Shown piece by piece: positions 32,984 to 40,252 of a DNA stretch of 64,000 nucleotides. The position numbers were made by a program, and so were the translations under genes. How positions within the stretch are numbered: position 1 is the stretch's first letter; each line of letters starts with the position of its first letter. A model generated the notes under the pieces. The model was not told where the DNA came from, made no database searches, and saw only the letters and a program-made list of their open reading frames with translations. The stretch is from JAJRRL01 sp047404195 (lineage in GTDB: Bacteria > Pseudomonadota > Gammaproteobacteria > JAJRRL01): assembly GCA_047404195.1 (NCBI GenBank), contig JBDOIU010000010.1, forward strand, positions 25,296 to 89,295, read 5' to 3'.

Positions 32984-34222
32984 ATGACTAACCGTGTCGT
33001 GGTGACTGGATTGGGTGTTTTAAGCCCCTTAGGTAATGATACTGCCACTACGTGGCAAAATATTTTGGCTGGCCAGAGTGGTGTGGGTCCAATCACGCGC
33101 TTTGATGCCAGCGAGTTTCCTGTTCGCATTGCTGCTGAAGTGAAGAACTTTGACGCGACGCTCGCTTTAGAGAAAAAAGAAGCGCGTAAGCTTGCATTGT
33201 TTATTCAGTTTGCTGCTGAAGCCTCACGTCAGGCTATTGCGGATGCTGAATTGATCGTCAATGAAGACAATGCTCACCGTATTGGTGTGGCAATTGGTTC
33301 TGGCATTGGTGGTTTTCAGGATATCGTAGACGCACATGATGCGATGAAAGCGGGTGGACCTAGGAAAGTATCTCCTTTCTTTATCCCAGGTGCTATCATC
33401 AATATGGCGCCAGGTATTGTTGCCATGAAACATGGCCTGAAGGGACCTAATTATTCAGTTGTCACTGCATGTGCGACCGGTGCGCATAATTTGGGGCTGG
33501 CGTATCGTGCTATTCAAAATGGTGAAGCCGATATTATGGTTGCTGGCGGTGCAGAAATGTGTACTACAGCGCTTGCCATTTCTGGTTTTGCTGCCTGTCG
33601 TGCTTTATCACGCAACAATGAGGGTATGACTGAGGCATCACGGCCTTGGGATATGCAGCGTGATGGTTTTGTGTTGGGTGAAGGTGCTGGTGTGATGGTG
33701 TTAGAGTCATTGCAGTCTGCACAGGCGCGTGGTGCAAATATCATTGCAGAGTTAACCGGATTTGGTATGAGCGGTGATGCTTATCACATGACAGCACCTG
33801 AACCAAATGGTGTTGGTTTCTGCGCATCAATGCGCTCAGCAGTGGCAGACGCAGCAATTGATGTCAATGAAATTGATTACGTGAATGCGCATGGTACATC
33901 GACAATGGCTGATTACATAGAAGCAAACGCAGTTGCTGAGGTCATGGGTGGCCACATGAAATCCGTTGCAATCAGCTCAACCAAATCTATGACTGGGCAC
34001 ATGTTGGGTGCAACTGGCGCTGTAGAAGCCATCTTTTCTGTATTGGCAATGCGCGATCAAGTGGCACCACCAACAATTAACTGTCATGAAACGGATCCAG
34101 CAGTTGACTATGATTTTGTACCAAACAAAGCGAAGCCTATGAATATACGTTCAGTGTTAACCAACTCTTTCGGGTTTGGTGGATCAAATACCACGCTGAT
34201 ATTTAGTCCGCTCAAGGACTGA
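32984..34222 (+). CDS. fabF: beta-ketoacyl-ACP synthase II
   Basis: The 412-residue elongating KAS has Cys in VVTACATGAHNLG, His in NAHGTSTMADYIE and His in KSMTGHMLGATGA, the C-H-H triad. It extends acyl-ACP and in many bacteria tunes unsaturated content. It follows acpP by 31 bases. Confidence 0.97.
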   Translation: MTNRVVVTGLGVLSPLGNDTATTWQNILAGQSGVGPITRFDASEFPVRIAAEVKNFDATLALEKKEARKLALFIQFAAEASRQAIADAELIVNEDNAHRIGVAIGSGIGGFQDIVDAHDAMKAGGPRKVSPFFIPGAIINMAPGIVAMKHGLKGPNYSVVTACATGAHNLGLAYRAIQNGEADIMVAGGAEMCTTALAISGFAACRALSRNNEGMTEASRPWDMQRDGFVLGEGAGVMVLESLQSAQARGANIIAELTGFGMSGDAYHMTAPEPNGVGFCASMRSAVADAAIDVNEIDYVNAHGTSTMADYIEANAVAEVMGGHMKSVAISSTKSMTGHMLGATGAVEAIFSVLAMRDQVAPPTINCHETDPAVDYDFVPNKAKPMNIRSVLTNSFGFGGSNTTLIFSPLKD

Positions 34223-34263
34223 TAGCGTGACCAGATAATTCTGGTAATGGCAAGGGAGTATGG

Positions 34264-35412
34264 ATGATGCTATGGCGCCGTGCAGTTTATGCTTTTCTTG
34301 CATTGTCATCATTGTTATTTTACTTGCACTGGCAATATCAATATTGGTTACAAACGCCTCTTAGTTGTGAGCGGCAGTGCGTCTTATCTCTCTCTCAGCA
34401 AGCAATGGGTCGTCAGCAACTGATGCATTTTTTTGTGCGCCACAGTGCAGTGAAATCTCCCCGCTTAGCAAGCTTTGTATTGCGCTTCACATTGCCGCAG
34501 TGGCGTAATGGTACGTATTATTTTGTGCCGGGTGACCAGGTGGCAACAGTGTTGCATGTTGTGAAGGTGGGGCCACCAAAACAACGGCGCATCACCTTTC
34601 CTGAGGGTTGGACCTTGTCTCAGTTATTGAAAGCAGTTGCTGCTGCCCCAGGTTTACAGCATTCACTGGCGGCTACGCCTAGAGCTTCTTTGATGCAGTC
34701 ACTGGGTTTAAAAAAGGGACCGGCTGAGGGGTTGTTTTTTCCAGACACGTACTTTTATCACTATCAATCGAGTGATCGAGACCTATTACGTTTGGCTTAC
34801 AGAACAATGCAGCGCATTTTGCAAAAAGAATGGCAATCGCGTGTTAAAGGTTTGCCTTATCGGTCTGCCTATGAAGCCTTGATTGCGGCATCTTTGATAG
34901 AGCGAGAAACACATATATCCAATGAGCGTCAGCGTGTTGCTGAGGTGATAATCAATCGTTTACGCCGCGGCATGCGTTTGCAAATTGATGCCAGTGTTGT
35001 GTACGGTTTAGCACTTCCATATGGTACGAGAGTGACTTATCGCATGTTAAAACAGAATTCAGCATACAATACTTATCGCCAGTCAGGTTTGCCACCAACG
35101 CCAATATGTCTACCATCAAAAGCGTCAATTCATGCAGCCATGCACCCAACCACCGGCTCAGCGTTATACTATGTGCTACAGCCGGATGGCACGCACCGTT
35201 TTTCACGGAGTTATGATCAGCATCTGCGTGGTGTCAAGCGCTACCGGCGCTCACAAAAGCGCAAGCAGCCAGTTATTCGGCAGAGATCTGCATGTTGGCC
35301 AGCAGCTTCACTGATGATTTTGCAGGTTATGCGAGAGACACCATGGCAAGTGTTCTGGTCTGACTTATCCTTGTACAGAATGAGTCAGCGTTGTTGGGCA
35401 AAAAAGCGCTGA
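34264..35412 (+). CDS. mltG: endolytic murein transglycosylase MltG
   Basis: The 382-residue protein terminates nascent peptidoglycan strands. One N-terminal helix (AVYAFLALSSLLFYLHW) anchors it in the inner membrane, followed by a LysM-like part (ITFPEGWTLSQLL) and the YceG core with AEGLFFPDTYFY, the catalytic Glu in SLIERETHIS (Glu213 or Glu215) and NTYRQSGLPPTPI. The C-terminal 45 residues after the usual end are an extra basic tail of unknown role. Normally pabC precedes mltG; it is absent. tmk and holB follow, as in E. coli. Confidence 0.92.
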   Translation: MMLWRRAVYAFLALSSLLFYLHWQYQYWLQTPLSCERQCVLSLSQQAMGRQQLMHFFVRHSAVKSPRLASFVLRFTLPQWRNGTYYFVPGDQVATVLHVVKVGPPKQRRITFPEGWTLSQLLKAVAAAPGLQHSLAATPRASLMQSLGLKKGPAEGLFFPDTYFYHYQSSDRDLLRLAYRTMQRILQKEWQSRVKGLPYRSAYEALIAASLIERETHISNERQRVAEVIINRLRRGMRLQIDASVVYGLALPYGTRVTYRMLKQNSAYNTYRQSGLPPTPICLPSKASIHAAMHPTTGSALYYVLQPDGTHRFSRSYDQHLRGVKRYRRSQKRKQPVIRQRSACWPAASLMILQVMRETPWQVFWSDLSLYRMSQRCWAKKR

Positions 35413-35450
35413 ACATGGTATAATAATACGAGTTTTGGAGGATCAGTGTC

Positions 35451-36095
35451 ATGCAATCACAGACAGCACGTTTTATTTCAATCGAAGGCGTTGAAGGCGT
35501 TGGCAAGACAACAGTCATTCAGGCCATCAAGGCTTATTTGCTCTCAGAGGGCGTTGATGCCGTTTTCACGCGTGAGCCTGGCGGTACTGCTATTGCTGAG
35601 GATATTCGGCAAGTATTGTTACAGTGCCACGAAGAAGAGATGGCTATTGATACTGAACTTCTATTAATGTTCGCTTGTCGAGCGCAGAATATTGCAAGAT
35701 TTATTCGACCGGCATTGGCTGCAGGTCAGTGGGTATTTGCTGATCGATTCACTGATGCCAGTTTTGCATATCAAGGTGGTGGCCGAAAAGTGGGGCAGAC
35801 TCGTGTGGCCAGTTTGGCTCAGTGGGTTTTGGGTGATTTTAAGCCTGATATGACCTTGCTGCTTGATGCACCTATCGAAGTGGGGATGCAGCGTATCAGC
35901 AAGCGTGGTGCAAAAGATCGTTTGGAGCAGGAAGGGAACGAATTTTTTGAACGTACTCGTGCTGCCTATTTGGCATTAGCCGAAGCTGAGCCACAACGTT
36001 TTGTCGTCATAGATGCAACACAAACACCAGATAAGGTGGCTGAGTCAGCCATATCTGCCATAGCGCATTTTCGTGCGAGGGTCAGTGCGATATGA
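35451..36095 (+). CDS. tmk: thymidylate kinase
   Basis: The 214-residue enzyme phosphorylates dTMP. P-loop GVEGVGKTT, the DR[YF] motif in FADRFTDASFAYQGGGR, TREPGGT and a LID with KRGAKDR. It overlaps holB by 4 bases (ATGA), indicating coupling. Confidence 0.96.
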   Translation: MQSQTARFISIEGVEGVGKTTVIQAIKAYLLSEGVDAVFTREPGGTAIAEDIRQVLLQCHEEEMAIDTELLLMFACRAQNIARFIRPALAAGQWVFADRFTDASFAYQGGGRKVGQTRVASLAQWVLGDFKPDMTLLLDAPIEVGMQRISKRGAKDRLEQEGNEFFERTRAAYLALAEAEPQRFVVIDATQTPDKVAESAISAIAHFRARVSAI

Positions 36096-37078
36096 TTTAC
36101 CCCTGGCAAACAACGCAGTGGTCATGCGCATGTGATTTGATCCAGCAACAATATGCTGGTGGTTTATTGTTACGTGGTGCCGCAGGTGTTGGTACAATTC
36201 ATTTTGCGCAACAACTCAGTGCGTTGGCACTGTGTGAGCAAGCTACACAATCAGCGTGTGAACAATGTGCGAGTTGTCATTTACGTCAATCGTCCCAGCA
36301 TCCTGATTATATCACACTGAGCTCCAATGATAGTATGATTAAGATAGATTCGATTCGTGATATGAGCACACGTTGCCAACAAAGTGCAACACGTGGTGGA
36401 TATCAAGTTGTATTGATAGAGGCTGCAGATAAACTCACATTAGCCAGTGCAAATGCATTGCTTAAAATATTGGAAGAGCCACCAGGTCGCGTACTATTTA
36501 TTTTATGTTGTGAACACCTCACTCGACTACCCGTTACAGTAGTGAGTCGTTGTCAGGTACTGTCATTTCCACCAGTGCCGACTAAAATAGCGATGCCATG
36601 GCTTGAGACAACATATCCGGGTGTTGATAGAATCAGTGATGTTTGGTCGCTAGCCAATGGACAGCCGTTAATCGTAGAAGAGATGCTGGCGCAAGACAGC
36701 TTAAGCATCAGTACAAGGCTGCTCAATGATTTGGTTTCATTAAAATCATCATCATGGCAATTTACGAGTATGGGAAGTCGTTGGAAGGATATCGGTTGTG
36801 AACAGTTATTGTCGCACTTACTGTATTTATCTGAAAATATGATTCGTGAGCAGCATGGGAACGTGTTTTCGGATGACTTGTCTATGCAGCAATTGAAGAC
36901 AACAGATGCATTATCACATCTGCCGCTGCCACAGTTGTTTCAATGGCGTGACCGCTTATTAGAGCTGCGTTCTTATCAGCGTTTAGGGTCGATCAGCGAG
37001 CCATTGCTGTATGATGCCGTTGCTTATGCCTGTGATGATTTAATGCATTGCCGTTTAACAGGAGAATTACTATGTTGA
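36092..37078 (+). CDS. holB: DNA polymerase III delta-prime subunit
   Basis: The 328-residue clamp-loader component is recognised by LLLRGAAGVGTIHFAQQLS (degenerate P-loop with GVGT replacing GKT/S), a zinc module (CEQCASCHLRQSSQHPDY) and the SRC sensor 1 in VVSRCQVLSFP, with KLTLASANALLKILEEPP. As in E. coli delta-prime, ATP is probably not hydrolysed. It overlaps tatD by 7 bases. Confidence 0.94.
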   Translation: MIYPWQTTQWSCACDLIQQQYAGGLLLRGAAGVGTIHFAQQLSALALCEQATQSACEQCASCHLRQSSQHPDYITLSSNDSMIKIDSIRDMSTRCQQSATRGGYQVVLIEAADKLTLASANALLKILEEPPGRVLFILCCEHLTRLPVTVVSRCQVLSFPPVPTKIAMPWLETTYPGVDRISDVWSLANGQPLIVEEMLAQDSLSISTRLLNDLVSLKSSSWQFTSMGSRWKDIGCEQLLSHLLYLSENMIREQHGNVFSDDLSMQQLKTTDALSHLPLPQLFQWRDRLLELRSYQRLGSISEPLLYDAVAYACDDLMHCRLTGELLC

Positions 37079-37854
37079 TTGATTCACATTGTCATTTGCA
37101 TATGATGGATCTGACTGCTGATGATGGTGATGTAACGCGCCCCATACAGAGGGCATTAGATGTTGGAGTAAGGCATATGGTGTGTGTCAGTACTGAATTG
37201 GCTGATATTCCAGTGGTCAAGCTATTGGCATCTGAGCATGCTGTCGTGAGTGGTAGTGTGGGCATTCATCCCAGCGAATGCTTGGGCGAAGAGCGTCCAT
37301 CCATTGCTGATTTACTATTTTGGGCAAATGATGACAATATTGTCGCTATTGGTGAAACCGGTTTAGACTATCACTACAATAAAGAGCACCATGATCGCAT
37401 GCAGTTGTCCTTTCGTGAGCATGTTCAGGTAGCCAATGAGTGTCGAAAGCCACTCATTATTCATTCACGTGATGCGCGTGAAGATACCATCAGCATTTTG
37501 CGTGAGGAGTCTGCAGAAAAATGTGGCGGTGTGATGCATTGTTTTACTGAGTCATTGGAAATGGCAGAACAAGCCATGGCGCTTGGTTTTTACATTTCTA
37601 TTTCGGGCATTGTGACCTTTAAAAATGCTGCTAATGTGCAAGCTGTTGCAAAGGCAGTGCCACTATCTAGGTTACTTATTGAGACAGATGCGCCATATTT
37701 GGCGCCTGTGCCACACCGTGGTAAAGGTAATGAGCCTGCTTATGTTGCACATGTTGCAGAGAAAGTGGCTGAGCTGAAGGGGTTGTCAGTTGAAGAGGTC
37801 ATTCAGCAGACCGGTCAAAACTGTTGTGATTTGTTTTCGTTGAATATTGTTTAA
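37072..37854 (+). CDS. tatD: TatD-family metal-dependent hydrolase/DNase
   Basis: The 260-residue protein begins MLIDSHCHLHMMD with the HxH metal site. GETGLDYHY supplies the Glu, and the later ligands lie in PLIIHSRDAREDT, MHCFTES and LIETDAPYLAPVPHRGK. It is of the YcfH/TatD type (3'-5' exonuclease or D-Tyr-tRNA-like deacylase). The ATG at 37072 follows CAGGAG inside holB. The order tmk-holB-ycfH equals E. coli. Confidence 0.93.
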   Translation: MLIDSHCHLHMMDLTADDGDVTRPIQRALDVGVRHMVCVSTELADIPVVKLLASEHAVVSGSVGIHPSECLGEERPSIADLLFWANDDNIVAIGETGLDYHYNKEHHDRMQLSFREHVQVANECRKPLIIHSRDAREDTISILREESAEKCGGVMHCFTESLEMAEQAMALGFYISISGIVTFKNAANVQAVAKAVPLSRLLIETDAPYLAPVPHRGKGNEPAYVAHVAEKVAELKGLSVEEVIQQTGQNCCDLFSLNIV

Positions 37855-37865
37855 GAGGACGTATT

Positions 37866-39521
37866 ATGAGTGAAGAGATTGTTAAATCTGATTTTATCCG
37901 CAATGTTATTCGGGATGACTTGTCATCGGGTCGGGTAGATTGCCCTATTTTCCGTTTTCCACCGGAGCCTAATGGCTTTTTACATATAGGGCATGCCAAA
38001 GCCATCTGCTTGAATTTTGGTTTAGCCAAAGAACATAATACAGTTGCGCATTTACGAATGGACGATACCAATCCTTTAAACGAAGATGAATCATATGCTC
38101 GCGCCATTGAAGAGGATGTGCGTTGGTTGGGTTTTGACTGGGGTGAGCATCACTATTACGCATCAGATTATTTTGAGCAACTGTATGCATGTGCCGTGCA
38201 TTTGATTAAAGCTGGTAAGGCTTATATGGAGTCGCTGTCACCCGAGGATATTCGAATTTATCGTGGCACATTGACAACACCTGGCAAGCCATCGCCATAT
38301 CGTGAACGTTCTGTTAGAGAAAACTTAGACTTATTTGAGCGCTTGCGAGCAGGTGAATTTGAACCTGGAGAGCATTGTTTGCGCGCCATCATTGATATGA
38401 CGTCGGGTAACATGAATATGCGAGACCCTGTGATTTACAGGCAGTTGAATGTCACGCATTATCGAACGGGAGATGCTTGGTGTATCTACCCAATGTATGA
38501 CTTTGCACATGCATTGTCTGATGCCATTGAGGGCATTACACATTCATTATGTACGCTTGAGTTTCAAGATCATCGGCCGTTGTATGATTGGTTTGTTGAG
38601 TCCTGTGATATGTCGCATCGACCAAGGCAGTTTGAATTTTCACGTTTGAACATTAATCATACTATCACCAGCAAGCGTAAGCTCAAACAGTTGGTTGAGT
38701 CAGAGTTGGTTTCTGGTTGGGATGATCCACGTATGCCAACAATTCGCGGTATGCGGCGTAGAGGTTATCCACCTACAGCCATACGTCAGTTTTGTGCTCA
38801 GATTGGGGTCTCTAAGCAGGATTCTGTTATTGACTTTGGAGTGCTTGAAGAGTGTGTTCGTGATGAGCTCAACCAGTCTGCACAGCGGCGCATGGTTGTA
38901 TTCGATCCTATTAAGGTCAATATATTGAATTTTGAAGACTGTGAGCAGCTGAGATTATTAATTCCTAATCACCCACAGCAGCATGATGAAGGGAATCGGG
39001 AAGTTTATTTTGAGTCTCAGCTTTATATTTCAGGTTCTGACTTTAGTTTGGATCCGCCTAAAAAGTTTAAGCGATTGGTTGATGGCGGTTACGTTCGATT
39101 AATGAATGCGTATGTTATACGGTGTGAATCTGTTGAATTGGATGACGATGGCCAGGTCAAGTCTATTAATGCACGTGTTTTTCCAGAAACGTTGGGTGGT
39201 AAAAAGCTTGATAACGGAGACAAGGTGAAGGGTGTTGTGCAGTGGGTTGGTTCTGAGGCTGGTGTCAAAATTCTCTGTGAGCAGTATGACCGCTTATTCC
39301 ACCATGAGAATCCAGCTACTGCAGATGACATCTTGTCAGAAGTAAATCAAGCATCACTACGTGAAGTGCATGCTATTGGTGAGGCTGCATTGGGTGCAGC
39401 CACCGCAGGTGACTTTTTTCAGTTTTGTCGAGAAGCGTACTATTGTGTTGATAAACCTACGTATGACAATTCTGGCGAGCTGGTCTTTAATCGTGTGGTA
39501 TCCTTGCGGAGTCAGTGGTAG
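37866..39521 (+). CDS. glnS: glutaminyl-tRNA synthetase
   Basis: The 551-residue class I enzyme charges tRNA-Gln. The HIGH motif is in FPPEPNGFLHIGHAKAI, the KMSKS loop in TITSKRKLKQLV, and the two beta-barrel anticodon-binding domains follow. The length matches E. coli GlnRS (554). AAGAGG lies before the ATG. Glutaminylation is therefore direct, although many bacteria use GatCAB. Confidence 0.97.
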   Translation: MSEEIVKSDFIRNVIRDDLSSGRVDCPIFRFPPEPNGFLHIGHAKAICLNFGLAKEHNTVAHLRMDDTNPLNEDESYARAIEEDVRWLGFDWGEHHYYASDYFEQLYACAVHLIKAGKAYMESLSPEDIRIYRGTLTTPGKPSPYRERSVRENLDLFERLRAGEFEPGEHCLRAIIDMTSGNMNMRDPVIYRQLNVTHYRTGDAWCIYPMYDFAHALSDAIEGITHSLCTLEFQDHRPLYDWFVESCDMSHRPRQFEFSRLNINHTITSKRKLKQLVESELVSGWDDPRMPTIRGMRRRGYPPTAIRQFCAQIGVSKQDSVIDFGVLEECVRDELNQSAQRRMVVFDPIKVNILNFEDCEQLRLLIPNHPQQHDEGNREVYFESQLYISGSDFSLDPPKKFKRLVDGGYVRLMNAYVIRCESVELDDDGQVKSINARVFPETLGGKKLDNGDKVKGVVQWVGSEAGVKILCEQYDRLFHHENPATADDILSEVNQASLREVHAIGEAALGAATAGDFFQFCREAYYCVDKPTYDNSGELVFNRVVSLRSQW

Positions 39522-39916
39522 TGACTTGTCATTGTGGTTTAGATGATGATTACCTTAATTGTTGTGGTCTTTATCATGGTGGTAAGGTGGCTTTAACACC
39601 TGAAGCACTCATGCGTTCTCGCTACAGTGCATTTGTGCTTGGTGATTGTGATTATATTTTAAAGACAATGCGTGGGTCGGCAGCGCGCGATTATGATCTT
39701 GAAGCAACGCATCAGTCGATGCAGCAGACTACATGGTTGGGCTTGACGGTTCTAGATGCAAGAATATCTACGACGGGGGACCGTGGTACTGTTGAGTTTG
39801 TCGCGCGTTATAAAGAAGGTGAGGAAGAGCGTATGATGCATGAATGCAGTGTTTTTCAGCGTCACAAGGGTGTATGGTACTACACGGGCTCACGTGCAAC
39901 ACGTTGCGCTCTGTAA
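39521..39916 (+). CDS. YchJ-family (SEC-C-motif) protein
   Basis: The 131-residue protein starts MTCHCGLDDDYLNCCGLYHGG, the C-x-C-G...CC..YH metal motif of YchJ. This is followed by the NTF2-like core PEALMRSRYSAFVLGD, DYILKTM and TWLGLTVLD. GTG at 39521 overlaps the glnS stop by one base with GGAG upstream, so it is coupled to glnS. Function is unproven. The usual C-terminal second SEC-C motif is lacking. Confidence 0.85.
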   Translation: MTCHCGLDDDYLNCCGLYHGGKVALTPEALMRSRYSAFVLGDCDYILKTMRGSAARDYDLEATHQSMQQTTWLGLTVLDARISTTGDRGTVEFVARYKEGEEERMMHECSVFQRHKGVWYYTGSRATRCAL

Positions 39917-40158
39917 TGTTATCAAGGTGTATCCACGCAGAATATTTGTTGCGTTTTCTGCTTTTGTAGAAGGCGTTCTTATTGACTGCAATGCGGATGG
40001 TGTTGTGATGTCACCTTTGTAATCCCCTGTTATTGCGTCGCTTTATGAATGATATGCTGTTGATTTTATACTGTATTTTGATATTGCATTAGAATATATC
40101 AGCATGCGGTGTGATCGGGTCAGTGTTTTTCTGTGGTCATATCCAACCAGGCTCATTA
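39917..40158. other. intergenic stretch before the TALE-like gene
   Basis: A weak hairpin GCAGAA (39937-39942)/TTCTGC (39956-39961) followed by TTTTG may terminate the glnS transcript. The rest is AT-rich with no recognisable gene. It borders the accessory island. Confidence 0.35.
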
Positions 40159-40191
40159 TTTAATATTTTCTTAAGAAACTCTGGGTATAAT
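40159..40191 (+). promoter_or_regulatory. PmrA-like direct repeat and -10 box driving the TALE-like gene
   Basis: TTTAATATT (40159-40167), 2 bases, CTTAAGAAA (40170-40178) resembles the published PmrA regulatory element of Legionella and Coxiella effector genes (cTTAATatT, two bases, cTTAATatT). It is followed 7 bases later by a perfect -10, TATAAT (40186-40191). There is no good -35, as expected of an activator-dependent promoter. TTTCTTAAGAAA (40167-40178) is also a palindrome. PmrA control is inference. Confidence 0.55.
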
Positions 40192-40252
40192 TATATCAAT
40201 TTTGGCTGAAAAAAAGCTTGATAAGAACGAACATACCCATACTGGAGTCAAT

